DNA of 64,000 nt from Rhizopus sp. PT2906 (lineage: Eukaryota > Mucoromycota > Mucoromycetes > Mucorales > Rhizopodaceae). This document shows positions 44,337 to 56,092 of the stretch, piece after piece; positions within the stretch are counted from its first letter, which is position 1, and each line of letters starts with the position of its first letter. The stretch is taken from the NCBI GenBank assembly GCA_025529335.1, contig JAMYHX010000041.1:89474-153473 (forward strand), given 5' to 3'. The notes beneath the pieces were generated by a model. It was not told where the DNA came from and did not search any database. It saw nothing but the letters and a program-made list of their open reading frames with translations. The position numbers were made by a program, and so were the translations under genes.

Positions 44337-45630
44337 TTATTCCCAAGTAACCTTGAGAATTTCTCCCTTAATAGGACGTGCGCTCTCGTACACTTTTTCA
44401 TATTTCAGTTTGTCACCATCTTCGTCCATGGATTGACTCAACAAAGTACAAAAAGGTAGAATACCTCCACCAACACCAAAGTAAACAATCTTGGCACCAA
44501 CATAACTTTGAACAGTTAGTCTAATAAGTATAATTGTTCACATAACTTACCAAACACCATCTGGTTTTCTAAGTGATTTTTGAATTACTCTAATTAAGTC
44601 AGGTAACGAATGTTCTGCATATACAGTTTCTGTTGTCACGATTAGATCATATTTGCCTTGATCAACGCCTAATTGTTCCTATTGATAAAGTATTAAAACA
44701 CTAATCACACGGAATGAAATGCAACATACAGGCAATGTGCTCCAATCACCAAAGAATGCTCTTGTACGAGCACTCACTTGTTGTAACATGGCTGGTACTT
44801 GATCAGCTATAATTTCTGCTTCGGCATCACACGTCACTGGATCTTCTTCAATACGCTTTTCTTCGTCGTCGTCGTCGTCTTCATCTTCATCTTCAGACTC
44901 ACTGCTTGACTCTTTCCCTTGTTCTTCATTATTTACAGCTGGGTTCTCTTGAACATTCAAGACACAGTTTAAAAGAATATTTGGTACACTGACATAACGT
45001 ATCACTTGTTCATTATAATCTTGTATATCCACTCTATTTGTCTTATTTATCGTCAAAAGATAAATAGCTGGAATAGACGATCCACAGCCAATTTCTAATA
45101 CTTTCTTGTTGCTTATTTGCTCTTCAGGGAGACTAGACAAATACTCTACCATATCGATAGAACATTCCCAGGTCTTGAAACCTCCTTCATAGACACCCTT
45201 GATCAAGTCAGAATTACCGCTCAAGCTCAACATGGACAATACTTCTCTTTCAGTTTCATTTTCTAAAAGTGTATCTTGTTGAGCAATTTGAAATCGAACA
45301 TCAGCCAAGGTTCGTTTATAGATAGGTTTTTCTACATTTTGTATTTGCAGCAGGTCAGCTTGAATTACTGGTGGTAAAGGAGAAGACTACACAAATAAGT
45401 ATACGAAAGAGAGAGAGAAACAATAAACAAACTCACAAGGATATCATATTCTCTGCTGGGAAGCTTTTGTGGCTGCCCTGAGTTATCCTCAAGGTGTAGA
45501 TCGTGTAAAGATGTTTGTAATTGCTGACTTTCTTCATTTTCTAAATCAAGATCATCACTCTAAGAATATTCAATACAAGGTTTTCAATCACCAATGTATC
45601 AATTACCGTGAAATTAAACTTGAATGCCAT
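44337..45630 (-). CDS. HPM1: Protein-histidine N-methyltransferase (Hpm1/METTL18-like)
   Basis: A seven-beta-strand methyltransferase; yeast Hpm1 and human METTL18 methylate a histidine of ribosomal protein uL3. The start at 45630 gives MAFKFNFT, and the next exon has DDLDLENEESQQLQ. The catalytic domain begins DLIKGVYEGGFKTWECSIDM. The S-adenosylmethionine motif I is KKVLEIGCGSSIPAIYLL, followed by VDIQDYNEQVIRYVSVPN, which fits the family. Later exons read GKYDLIVTTETVYAEHSLPD and KIVYFGVGGGILPFC, ending KVTWE at 44337. An acidic insert of about 25 residues (ESEDEDEDDDDDEE) sits between motif II and FFGDWSTLP. About five exons. Substrate identity is by family only. Confidence 0.88.
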
Positions 45631-46017
45631 TTTGACAAAAAGTAGTAAAGTATATTAGAAAAAAAAAATTGAGGCTTTTATTTAAAGGACGGAGAAAGAA
45701 GTCTTGCAGAAGAAGAAAAAGGAGCATAAAAAAGCAATAACAAATAACGAAGCATATTAATCTTTAATATTTTATTAATGAATGAATACATGAATGAAGT
45801 AAAGGTGTTAACTTTTGATATAAATCCTTGTCGAAAGTCTGAGCCCACAACTTCTTTAAATATTCAGAAGGCTATTTTTTCAAAAGCAGATATCTCCATT
45901 TGAACCTTGTATTGTTGGCCAAAGATGAGAATAATATGGATGCGAATCAGTAAATGCGCAACAAATTGTTAACCTTTTCCAATTGATCCTCCTGAGGCCA
46001 ATTTTATTTTATTTTAT

Positions 46018-46980
46018 CTATTTTACATATTTTTCCATGACGCTTGCTAACTCTTTATCAAGCTCCAGTAGCTGCTTTCTTACAGGTGATGGACACATCA
46101 CATTGTAACTACGCACTCTGCTGTTCAATGAGCTGACTTGTTTTTCAAAAAAAGATTTTTCAGCTTGATTGAAACGTTGCACTAATGTCGTCTTTAACAC
46201 AGGCCTTCCTTCCTCCTTTAACTCATCTATACATCTTTTACATACTAAACTAAGCTGTAGTTTGAAAGAATTAAGCTCTGTATCAACTTCTTGCTGCATT
46301 ATCACCCAAGGAGGAGCTGCTCCATTTCTTTGGACGATACGATTCAAAAGATACTCTGTCTGATCAAGATATGGATTATTCTTAAAGTAATCTTCTTGTA
46401 AGGGTTTCCCACTTCCCGGTAGATTATCAAATTCCCCTTTTGCCTTTGCTTCTCTAATTTTCTCTTCACACAATAGTCCAATGTCATTGATGCTTATAAA
46501 CTCTTTTCTCGAAACATTCGAATCTCCTTCTTCATTCGTCGTAGGATATTTCTTTCCTAACGAATAATCTAGTGCAGCGTCCTTGGCATTCATTAAGCGG
46601 TTTTGCTTCATTGCCTTGTTTTTCCTTTCTCGTTCAACCTGTTTCTTTCCCGGGCTTTTGTCTTGTGCAAATTGCTGCATTATATGAGGAGGATAAGGTT
46701 GAGGCTGTGGTAGGTTGCGGCGTGCTGCCCCTTCTACTCGTAAAGGTGCTCGGTATTTATCAACAATCATTCTCAATACTGCATCTTTAACAGACTCTTC
46801 ACCATCCCATGGTTTATCATCTGACAGCTGCTCCTTTTTTCTGTTTACTTCTTCTTCGTCATCATAGGGTGCAAAGATATGTTTAGAACTATAACATCGT
46901 TTTACTGTTCCTAAGGATGGTTTGCTCCATATAGCAGCTATTGTATATTTATGACTGCGCAGCATCAATTTATATAACAA
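46018..46980 (-). CDS. Mitochondrial DUF1992 / DNAJC28-like protein
   Basis: An intronless 320-codon frame. The N-terminus (MLYKLMLRSHKYTIAAIWSK) is basic and hydrophobic, like a mitochondrial presequence; the second Met (MLRSHKY) could also start. The middle is charged (RERKNKAMKQNRLMN). The DUF1992 domain, shared with bacterial YhdN and the conserved domain of DnaJ homologue C28, covers about residues 165-240. It shows ISINDIGLLCEEKIREAKAK, then GEFDNLPGSGKPLQED, the family hallmark, then PYLDQTEYLLNRIVQRNGAA with PPWV. There is no J domain. Molecular function is not established for the family in fungi. It ends about 390 bp upstream of HPM1's start region in the same orientation. Confidence 0.85.
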   Translation of the reverse strand: MLYKLMLRSHKYTIAAIWSKPSLGTVKRCYSSKHIFAPYDDEEEVNRKKEQLSDDKPWDGEESVKDAVLRMIVDKYRAPLRVEGAARRNLPQPQPYPPHIMQQFAQDKSPGKKQVERERKNKAMKQNRLMNAKDAALDYSLGKKYPTTNEEGDSNVSRKEFISINDIGLLCEEKIREAKAKGEFDNLPGSGKPLQEDYFKNNPYLDQTEYLLNRIVQRNGAAPPWVIMQQEVDTELNSFKLQLSLVCKRCIDELKEEGRPVLKTTLVQRFNQAEKSFFEKQVSSLNSRVRSYNVMCPSPVRKQLLELDKELASVMEKYVK

Positions 46981-47992
46981 AAAAAAAAAAGAAACAATGC
47001 AAAGTGTCGTATTTCTTTTGTATTTGATATCGGTAAAATAATTTTCTCCACTTGCATAAATGGTAATTCATGTCCACGAGTCATATTACGAGATTCTATT
47101 AAAGTAAAGAGAGAAGAACTATTCCTTTGATCAAAATAAGATTTTATTAATGAGCCTTTAAGTAACTCATTTTCTTACAAATAAACACTTTCAAATGACA
47201 GTTACCTTACATTACCCATCACAATTACAGTTGCTTCAAAAGGCAAGGCAACTGTTTTGAAGCTCAATGTTGCATGTTCAATACGGGCTATAGATTGGAT
47301 GTGCAATTATACAGGTTGAGCTATGTGTTGTGAAGCACCTCAAAGCTTTGTTGTTCATTATATCTATAATAGTATTAGGAAAAATGATGTGCGTCATATA
47401 GGTCTGACAGCGAAATATGAGCAATTGTGGATCATTTAACAGAGTCATTACGACTCAAAAAAGAACAATGAATCTCAAACTTTGACAGCGTGGAGTCAAT
47501 AATTTTCAGTCTGAAAGTCTTGACCTGTTGTTATAGTCTATACAAGGATCTCGTCATATGAAATATAGAGGTTTGCATCTTAAAAGCGATGACATCAATT
47601 TCCCAGCGACTTTTACTTTTTGAGATAACTGTAACTATTCAAGAATTTCAGTAGACATCAAGGCCAGCATTATTTTTTATTTGGAAAGGACGTAGCCTTG
47701 TCTATAAACTCAATGATGTAGTGATTGAAGTGGTAAGTATTTCGGAAAATGTCAGCGAACATAGACCAGAAAAGTCAATGGCAAGAGCAGAATAGTCACT
47801 TGTCAAATTGTAACATTGCTGCCACCTGCAGTAAATGCGATGTTAACATGATACATGTTAGTTGATCGTTATTGTGCCTTATTAATTACAACGATTTGTG
47901 ACAGGATGTATCTGGCTTTAAATTTAAAGGGGAAGGGGGAGGGATTGACGCTGATTACCCTTTTCTCTATTTGTTACAGTTGACATCTTATC
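46981..47992. other. Divergent intergenic region
   Basis: About 1 kb between the DUF1992 gene (-) and the carrier gene (+). I see promoter-like poly-A/T near 46980 and a purine run near 47925-47945, but no supported gene. Confidence 0.45.
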
Positions 47993-49540
47993 ATGGCACC
48001 CTCTGATACTCCTTCAGAGTTGGTTGCCAAGGGAGGTGATAGCCATAGGAGATGGTACCCATATATACTCAACTCGAACAATATTCCTGCTTTTCTACAA
48101 ACACCATACATGCACACTTTATCATCTGGAAATTTGCAGCAAAAAAGGAAAAAGGCAAGAGAAGCAACGTCGATCGGTGGATCAACTGCTTTTGCGAGAA
48201 CTCTCATCATGCAGAGTCTTTATTTATTCTATAGGACGCCAATCAAGGTTAGAGTGAAAAGGGTACTCATATAACAACACTTATACAGGTTCATTAGCTG
48301 TTTCGACCTTTACGAGTAGATTATCTTGTTATGGCAAGAGCCTTAATGCCCGTAGATGCTGCCAATGCCAAACGGTTTTCCTTTAGATATACATCCATTG
48401 GTATGATTTCGCATGCTGTAAAAACAAAGGGGGTACGATAGCCTTTTATTCTTGTATACTCTTTACTAAACCACTTCCAGTGGAATTTTATTCCTCGGCA
48501 TATACTTCCTCCACTAATCGCAAATACGCTGATCGGCACTGTCCTTTACACCACGTATATTGCAGCATTACCTATGTTTCACCCACCGAGTGCCTATCAG
48601 CTTCACAGGCCGTACCCTCCTCCACCATATTCTTCTGTATTTGCTGCAGGTTGTACAGTGCTTATCTCTAATACCGAACGAGTTTACTCATTTCTTTTTA
48701 GGATGTCTTGCGGGTGCTGCACAATCTATCATTGCCACTCCACTTGATTCGCTCAAAGTGAGGTTCGAAGTGAATGATCTATTAGAAGGGAAGCATCACT
48801 CTATGTATCAGTTTGCCAAGTCAACATTTAAAGAACTAGGGATAGCCAGTGCCTACCGTGGATTTACATTGACCTTAGTGCGAGTAAGGTGCACATGATT
48901 CAAAGTATTCATGTGATTTATTTGTTCCATAGGATTCTCTTTCCTGTGGGTTATTTTTTGCAACGTTTGAATGGGTTAAGCAACAAGGCTACTATTATTT
49001 TTTGGATGAAATATATGGTGTACATGTTGATTCTCCAAGTACAATTATGGAATTAGAGACAGGATGGAGTTCTATAGAAAATGATGACAGACCTACATCA
49101 TCTGATAGCTGTGAAAAAAGAGAGAAACCACCGTTGATGTTGGAGCCATTATTTGTCATTTTTGCTGGTGCAACAGCAGCTATGGTTCGTGTTTGTCTTT
49201 TTGATATGAAGACGAGTGAGCTGATTAGCTGTTTTAATAGGCATATCAACTGATTGATCACCCATTATCAAAGGTGCATAGTATCTTTTATATTGAAGAA
49301 GGACAATCTGAATTTACAAACAAACATCGGCGCGAATCTGTTAGAAGCTTATATAGACGAACATTAGACCAATGTCTTACACAGGTCAAATTGAATGGAG
49401 GAAGCTGGAGAAAGTTTTTATACCAGGAATTTGGAAGCACTGTTGTGAGAGTAGTCCCGGCTACGAGTGTTGGTTTCCTAGTGTTTGAACTGGTTAAACG
49501 GGAAATTGACTTTAGAAGTATCGATTTTGACAATCTATAA
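47993..49540 (+). CDS. Mitochondrial carrier family (SLC25) protein, substrate unknown
   Basis: A transporter of the mitochondrial inner membrane by family. Exon 1 (47993) encodes MAPSDTPSELVAKGGDSHRR and a helix-like stretch, and splices near 48246 to LFRPLRVDYLVMARALMPVD. The best carrier signature is in the middle repeat: GCLAGAAQSIIATPLDSLKV, matching the P-x-[DE]-x-x-[KR] motif as PLDSLK. The third repeat reads AGATAAMAYQLIDHPLSKVH, where the acidic residue of the motif is replaced by Ser, and the first repeat lacks a clear signature. An insertion of about 60 hydrophilic residues (GWSSIENDDRPTSSDSCEKR) lies in the matrix loop before repeat three. Roughly six exons. The degenerate signatures mean the substrate cannot be guessed. 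Confidence 0.82.
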
Positions 49541-50419
49541 CGGTTATAGTACGATTCTATGGATTTTTTTATGTATTTATATATTTATATCAATTTGTAT
49601 ATTTCTTTTTTTTTCTTTTAATATCCATAATGCTTGTACTATAATAATAGCAACATTCCCATCTAATATCATAGAAAGCAAATACAACCTCTTAATAAAT
49701 CATAGCTGATACAATCGCTATAGAACCTTATTATATTGTTCTATCGAATACAATTTTACAATAAACAATAGTCTTGTATAAACGTAACCCTTGTGTTCAA
49801 ATAAATAAAGCATTCATACTATTTTCGATTATAACTCGTTTCAGCGCACAAGATACATAAGTTATGATGGACAGTACGGTCTGCTTGATTATAGTTGAAT
49901 AAAATAAAAACAGTGCAAAGCAAGGCTAGCCGCTTGCTACCGCAGGCTATATGGTTTCACCTTTTGTGATGAGTAATATGTCATAAACAGCAATTAAAAG
50001 AACAACTTTTAGACAATAGATGCACGTCGTATTGTGAGATGCTTTTAAAAAAGATGAGAGTGTATAGATGTGTTTGAGCAAATAGAATGAGATTTCTTTG
50101 GTATAAAACATAAAGTGCGATTTTACTAATATCAACCATAGTCCATGACATTCCAAAAGCATTGTATGGCGTCAGACAAGGACTATATATTAGGTATTCA
50201 AAATGTATTTTCAAGATATCAAACATAAAACATTCAACAATGAGACAAACGTAATATATATTTGACTCTTGATATTTTAATTGATTTATCACACAATAAT
50301 ATTTCATCACAAACTTTCTTCTCTAGCAAAGCAAAGGTTTTTTTATTCACATCACTCGGGTAAATTATTAATAATGATAAATAATGAGTAGAATGACCTA
50401 CTACTACTACTACTATTAC

Positions 50420-50460
<41 letters not shown>

Positions 50461-51170
50461 GTATCGTTATTAAGCAAATGGGCCAAAATACCTGCCAACG
50501 TTTATTCGGATCACGAAAGCTATTTTCTTGTGAAACAAATAAATGAATATAACATAGCTCCTTTTCTTTATAGCTATAAAAGTCAAATTTACAAAATATC
50601 AACCCTTGCATTATTAATATGAAAACATAGTCGACTTTTTTTCATGGTGATACGTAAAAAACCCTTTAATAGCGTGGCTTATTTAAAAGACAGATATCAA
50701 TAAATATAAGAAAAACTAACCAAATTACTCTTGTTGACTAATGTTAGGCTCCATAAAGAAATGTAAAGAAAGGATCGCAATGGTTCATATAAGCTTTTGC
50801 GTTTATTCACTCTCCACATTAAACTGCGAGTTTGGAGAACTGGTAATAGTTTTTGGAATCATGTTTTAATAGTTCAGGTTACTTGCTAGATTGAACCCGT
50901 AGAGTATACGTTTTATGTAAAAGATGAGGAAAAGGATGTTTGATGGATTAACAACGGCAGACATATGAAATACATTCACATACATTTTGACTCAAAACTG
51001 TCTTCTCAAGTTTCTTTTTTCTCCTGGTATTCGACCGCTACCATCTGTGTAACAAATAGGGTTTAGAAAAGATGATTGGACAAAAATGAGAGTATTTCGC
51101 TACGAGATCAACATTCTATAAAAGCAAGTGCAAATCCATAAACACTTTTTCATTCCTTTTCTTTTCAATC
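49541..51170. other. Intergenic region with (TTA)n microsatellite
   Basis: About 1.6 kb. A run of CTA units passing into about 17 TTA units lies near 50399-50460. Several ORFs of 70-125 codons on the minus strand are low-complexity by-products of the repeat. No supported gene. Confidence 0.5.
50399..50460. repeat. (CTA)n/(TTA)n compound microsatellite
   Basis: Directly visible tandem trinucleotides, first CTA/CTATTA and then uninterrupted TTA. Confidence 0.95.
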
Positions 51171-51979
51171 ATGAAGCACTTTTGTACTATCGCTCTCTTA
51201 GCCCTTGTCTCTAATCTTGTGGACGCCCATGTCTCTTTGTCCCCCAAGTTTGCCGAGGTAAGCTATATCTGTATTCACGCGTAAGGGCGGTGCCTTTGCT
51301 AACTTTCATAGCCTGGTCAAAACTTAACCACTGCTTTCCACGTTCCTCATGGCTGCAATGGCTCTGCTACCATTAGCGTAACTGCTACTGTACCTGAAAA
51401 TATCACTACTATCTCTCCTCAAGCGGTATCGAACTGGGTAAGCCAGTCTTTCTATCTTGTATCTTGTCACTCATGTCTATTTAGACACTTTCTCTGCAAT
51501 ACAGAGATGCTTCTAATTCTTCTCTCAGTAATATCACTTGGTATGGTGGTTATCTTAAAGCAACAGATACACTTGATTTCCCTTTGATCATTTCTGTTCC
51601 CAAGGTTGATTTGTCTTCTCAGCCTAATGCTACTTATTACTTTCCTACCGTTCAAACTTGGTAAGAAATGCTTTTTGTACTGTGTTTTCTTCTTTTCACA
51701 CTCTGATTTTATAGTGAAGTTGGCTCCACTAATTGGACAAGCATCCCTCAACCTGGTGTTGACTCTCATAGCCTTAATAACCCTGCCCCTGCTCTAGTTG
51801 TCGTCAAAAATGCCACTCAAGCAGCTGCTGATGCAATCAGTGTCAGCCATGATCATGGTAGCAACAGTACTTCTTCTTCTTCAGGGCATGAAAATCATAC
51901 TAGTGCCTCCAACAGTCTCTATCTTGGTCTCCTGCCAGTAATTGCTACCACTATTAGTGCTTTATCTGTTGTCTTTTGA
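51171..51979 (+). CDS. Secreted GPI-anchored DUF1775 (YcnI-like) protein, 4 exons
   Basis: Exons 51171-51257, 51312-51437, 51485-51660 and 51715-51979 give 217 aa. The signal peptide (MKHFCTIALLALVSNLVDA) would leave His20 as the mature N-terminus (HVSLSPKFAEPGQNL). The DUF1775 domain follows, with AFHVPHGCNGSATISVTATV and LSLQYRDASNSSLSNITWYG, matching the pattern HVxxxPxxxxPGxxxxxxFxVPHGCxGxxT. In bacterial YcnI, the exposed N-terminal His and a Trp form a mono-histidine-brace copper site; a Trp ends exon 2 here (SNW). The tail is Ser/His-rich (NSTSSSSGHENHTSASNS), followed by a hydrophobic C-terminus (LYLGLLPVIATTISALSVVF) as in GPI-anchored proteins. Several NxT/S sites suggest glycosylation. 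Copper binding is inferred from the family, not shown. Confidence 0.85.
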
Positions 51980-52066
51980 TATCTATAATGACTGTTTAAT
52001 AATAAAAGTAATTCTTGTTCTTTTTTTTTTTTATTATTATTTATTTATTTATTTATTTACTGTATA

Positions 52067-52397
52067 ATGGAAAGCCCTCATGATCAACAACAAAGTGCAC
52101 TCTTAAGTAGAATCATAATCAACGTTGTACGTTAGCCATGCGTGGTATTTAGCCAATGTAGCTCATTGAATCTTTTAGAGCAAATTGAATGAAAATATAG
52201 GACAACTTAATAAGAAGATTGAAGTAAACGTTTCTTTTGTAAACCAATGCCAAACTAATCTTTCTTCTTTGCTTTAGATTATAAATAGTAATACAGCAGA
52301 TGTTGCTCTTGTAGCCAATATGTGGTCAGGTTACAATGAATCTGTACAGATTTACTTGGACAGTGTAAAGGAACAGCAACAACGACTTGAAAAATAA
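52067..52397 (+). CDS. DAD4: DASH/Dam1 kinetochore complex subunit Dad4, 3 exons
   Basis: A 74-aa protein from exons 52067-52126, 52179-52223 and 52278-52397. Dad4 is one of the ten subunits of the microtubule-coupling DASH ring at kinetochores. The order ESPHDQQQSALLSRIIINVS, then KLNENIGQLNKKIEIINSNT, then DVALVANMWSGYNESVQIYL fits the Dad4 family (RI..NV..LNES...N..L..IN..N.D...V..MW..Y..NV...L). The gene is too small and too split to appear in ORF scans. Its stop lies only 60 bp before the ATG of the SANT gene, so that gene's promoter must overlap the DAD4 3' end. Confidence 0.88.
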
Positions 52398-52457
52398 ATA
52401 GAAAATAACATGCAAAGTCACATGTATTCTTTTTTTCTTTACATTTTTTTTTAAATA

Positions 52458-53108
52458 ATGGCTGTTAATGAGGACACCAACATGGTGATTGATGATACAG
52501 CAGAAAAGCAATTATCACCAGAAGAAGCACTCATTCGTGAAAAACAAGAATGGGTAAAGCGTTTTAGGTTAAAATTTTGTGTTAGAGACGAATTTGAGAT
52601 TACAAAGAATATGATCTATCCAGATGGCACGCTCAATCAAGAGTAAGGGATCGAATTAGATTCCTTTATTTATGCTCATATTTTGTATCTAGCTACTTTA
52701 GGCCGCCCAAAGGCCCAAGGGAAGAGGCACGAAAATGGACAGAGGTCGAGAAGACTTTGCTAATTGAAGGCATTGAAAAATATGGTATTGGTCACTTTGG
52801 TGAGATATCAAAGGAGCTATTGCCGAAATGGGTATTTTTTTTTATAGTGCTGGTCGTGTGCGTCTATTAATATCTTTGCATAGTCTACAAATGATCTAAG
52901 AGTAAAGTGTATTCGATTGATCGGTAGACAAAACTTGCAATTGTATCGTGATTGGAAAGGAAATGCAGAAGATATAGCTAGGGAATATGAGGCAAATAAA
53001 GCTATTGGACTCAAGTACGGTACATGGAAACAGGGTGTGTTAATATATGATGACGATGGCAAGGTTGAAAAGGAATTGATTGAATATCATAAAAACAAAC
53101 AAAAATAG
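52458..53108 (+). CDS. SANT/Myb-like domain protein, 3 exons
   Basis: The start at 52458 gives MAVNEDTNMVIDDTAEKQLS. The second exon has the SANT/Myb helix set, with REEARKWTEVEKTLLIEGIE and KYGIGHFGEISKELLPKW, whose spaced Trp residues are typical. The third exon (from about 52882) reads STNDLRVKCIRLIGRQNLQL followed by a tail with DWKGNAEDIAREYEANK. About 180 residues in total. The single SANT unit with the DLRVKC...GRQNLxxY extension looks like a conserved small nuclear protein, but I do not know its role; DNA or histone binding is the usual possibility. Confidence 0.72.
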
Positions 53109-53212
53109 CAATGTAAAATAAAAATATGTATATACTACTTTCATAGCCGTTGCCATAGTAACGAAATTAACAGTTGCATAAGAAAATTTTAATGTAAAGT
53201 GTGCATTCAAGC

Positions 53213-53841
53213 TTAAAAGCTTTCCAGTGTCATTTGCTTTGCTACATCCGTATTTTCAACCATAGTTAAAAATTCATCAAAGCTAATCCTTCCGTCACCA
53301 TCTTTATCTGCTTCCATTATGGTTTTATCCACAATTTGCTGAAGTTGATTGTCTTTCAAGTTGTTTCCAACCATCATTTTCAGAACAAGAAAGAGTTCTC
53401 CATTTGAAATGTATCCGTCTCGGTCCATGTCATAAACCTTGAATGCAACTATACAGTATTTAGTTTGTCTCCTTGCATCATGTCTATATTTGTTTACATT
53501 GTAATTTTTCTCTTTTGTTGCCACGGGCACTAAAAGCACTTAGGCCTTTGATAAATTCATTAAAATCGACATCACCTCCTCCATCTTCGTCAAAGATGGC
53601 AATCATGCGAGAAGCCAAAGGATTATTTGCAATTTGTGGAATCGACAAGAATTCGTCTTTGTCTATAGAACCAGACTTGTCTTTGTCCAGCTTCATAAAG
53701 CGTTTATATAGACGTTGAATCTCTTCTGCAGAAACTAGACGAAGACGATATTCGTAAGGTTATTTATCATGTTTACCCTTGGTTATATTTACAGTTTGAA
53801 GAGTTGACCATGTCTTCTAGCTGTGAACCTGTCTGTCCCAT
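53213..53841 (-). CDS. CNB1: Calcineurin regulatory subunit B, 3 exons
   Basis: The Ca2+-binding subunit of the phosphatase calcineurin, which controls stress responses and, in Mucorales, dimorphic growth. Exons 53841-53793, 53734-53498 and 53448-53213 give 173 aa. The N-terminus MGQTGSQLEDMVNSSNFSAE has Gly2 for N-myristoylation. Four EF-hand loops are visible: DKDKSGSIDKDE, DEDGGGDVDFNE, DMDRDGYISNGE and DKDGDGRISFDE, each with acidic residues at positions 1, 3 and 12. The FAFKVYDMD and FDEFLTMVENTD segments match the family closely. The first exon is only 49 nt. It is convergent with the SANT gene, with about 100 bp between stops. Confidence 0.96.
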
Positions 53842-53935
53842 GTTGTAATAATGTCGCAAAAGAAGACCAACATTTAAAGAATAAATTTCTCAGCTTTATT
53901 ACGGGCTTTCAAATTGATGAATGTTAAAAATAAGT

Positions 53936-56092
53936 TTAGTGATGGAAAAGACGTAAGTTATGATGAACAAAGACCATGTTATTGGCATCAGCAGCAGCAA
54001 TAACAGCTTCATCTTGGACAGATCCAGAAGGAGCAGCAATGTATTTGACACCAGAGCGGTGTGCACGGTAGATATTGTCAGAGAAGGGGAAGAAAGCATC
54101 AGAGGAAACGACTGTGTTTTCGAGCTTACTCATCCATTCTTTACGTTCTTCAGCAGTCAATGGTTCAGGAACTGTGTTAAAGTTGGCCTCCCAAGCCTGT
54201 CGTTCGACACCCTAAGTGAAAATAAAGTCAGTGCTTGTAGTAAACAATGATAGTAATAATGTACTCACCTCGCCAATTTGGTTTGTTACGTAGAGGTCAA
54301 TAGCGTTTGATTTGTCTGCACGCTTGGTACCCTTTTTGAAGTCAAACGCCAATACCTTAGGGTGATGTCTTAACCACCAATTATCAGCCTTGTCACCTGC
54401 AAGACGAGTGCAGTGGATACGTGATTGTTGACCAGCGCCTAATCCGATAACCATACCGTTCTTGGCGTAACAGACAGAGTTCGATTGAGTGTATTTGAGA
54501 GCAATTGTAGCAACGATTAAGTCATTGACAGCTTCAGGGGGGAGCTAAAACGTACACACGCACATTGGTTAATTTTTCCATTATAAATATACAGCAACTT
54601 ACCTCTTTATTCTTAGAGACGATGTTCTTGAAAAGAGAAGCATCGATCTTGTAGTTATTTCTCTTTTGTTCCAAGTATAAACCGTAAACTTGTCTAACTT
54701 CCTGTTCCTCAGGCTCATAAGCAGGATCCATCTTGAGTACGCAATACTTTCCGCCCTTTTTACCTTTCAGAATGGCAAGAGCTTCTTCGTCATAGTCAGG
54801 AGCGATCACACCATCGGAAACTTCACGATTAATGATCTTGGCAGTGACAACGTCAACCTTGTCAGATAAAGCAATGAAATCACCAAAAGAAGACATACGA
54901 TCAGCACCACGAGCACGAGCATAGGCATTTGCAAGAGGGCTCAAGGGCATCTTCAAATCATCAACTTGATAAACCTTCTGGTCGACTTCGTTCAAAGGAA
55001 GACCAATAGCGGCACCAGCAGGAGAAACGTGCTTGAATGAAGCAGCTGCAGCAACGCCAGTAGCTTCCTTCAATTCCTTAACCAAGGCCCAAGAGTTCAA
55101 TGCGTCCAAGAAGTTGATGTAGCCGGGTGATCCGCTCAAGACAGTGACGGGTAAATTACCATTCTTAGTATAGATCTGAGCAGGTGCTTGATGAGGATTA
55201 GCACCATAACGAAGGGGCATCATGGAAGTATCTTTGGCATATTGACGACGGAAATAGTTAGAAATAGCATCATCATAGTCAGCGGTGTGATGGAAAGCCT
55301 AGTAGAAGTAAGTTTCTGGACACTATTATAGAAAGTCAATAAAAAACCTTCAAAGCGAGACTGTTGCGAGTCTCTTGAGTCACTTGTCCTTGCTTTAATT
55401 CTTCAATGACTTTTGCATAATCTTTAGGGTCAGATACAATTGACACGCGAGCGTGGTTCTTGGCAGCAGCACGGAGTAAAGTAACACCACCTAAGGGAGG
55501 ATCATGTTTATCTTCAATAGATTCACACTTTGCTTTTTGACTTACCAATATCAATTTCCTCGACAGCTTGTGGGATAGTTACATCAGGCTTGGCTACAGT
55601 TTCCTTGAAAGGATAAAGGTTACAAACAACGATATCGATCTTCTCGATATGCTGTTCGGCAAGATCTTTTTCATCGCTTTCAATGTTGCGGGCCAAGATA
55701 CCTAACGGAAGAATTGTTATATCTATTATCTATGCAAGCACTTCAAGCTTTTCTTTTCTTTTTTACCTCCATGAACAGCAGGGTGTAAAGTTTTGACGCG
55801 ACCACCCAACATTTCGGGAGCTTTGGTAATCTCGGACACATCGCTGGTAAGAATGAGAAAAATGCTCCTTCTCTTTTTTTTGGTTTTTCACGTCTTACCC
55901 GATAGGGATACCAGCCTCACGCACCAGTTTGGCTGTTCCACCGGAACCCAATAAACGAACGTTTAAAGCATGAAGCTCTCTAGCAAAATCAACTAAGCCA
56001 GTCTTATCGTAGACAGAGAGAATAGCTAATATAAAGCGTTTAATGTACTTATCAGACTTTTATGATGGATCTATACCTATTTTTTGAGTCAT
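53936..56092 (-). CDS. ADE17: Bifunctional AICAR transformylase / IMP cyclohydrolase (ATIC), multiple exons
   Basis: This enzyme does the last two steps of purine synthesis, AICAR to FAICAR to IMP. The start at 56092 gives MTQKI, then AILSVYDKTGLVDFARELHA and LGSGGTAKLVREAGIPI. The cyclohydrolase motifs are EMLGGRVKTLHPAVHGG, IVVCNLYPF and GGVTLLRAAAKNH. The transformylase part has MMPLRYGANPHQAPAQIYT, then AAAASFKHVSPAGAAIGLPL with the catalytic Lys-His, then ARGADRMSSFGDFIALSDKV. The C-terminus has NGMVIGLGAGQQSRIHCTRL, DAFFPFSDNI and AAPSGSVQDEAVIAAAD, ending at 53936. The order and content are complete for a family enzyme of about 590 aa. Seven or more introns, all short. Confidence 0.96.

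Noticed and set aside
49947..50611. Several minus-strand ORFs of 70-125 codons
   Set aside because: They read through a trinucleotide microsatellite giving Ile and Val runs, with no other support.
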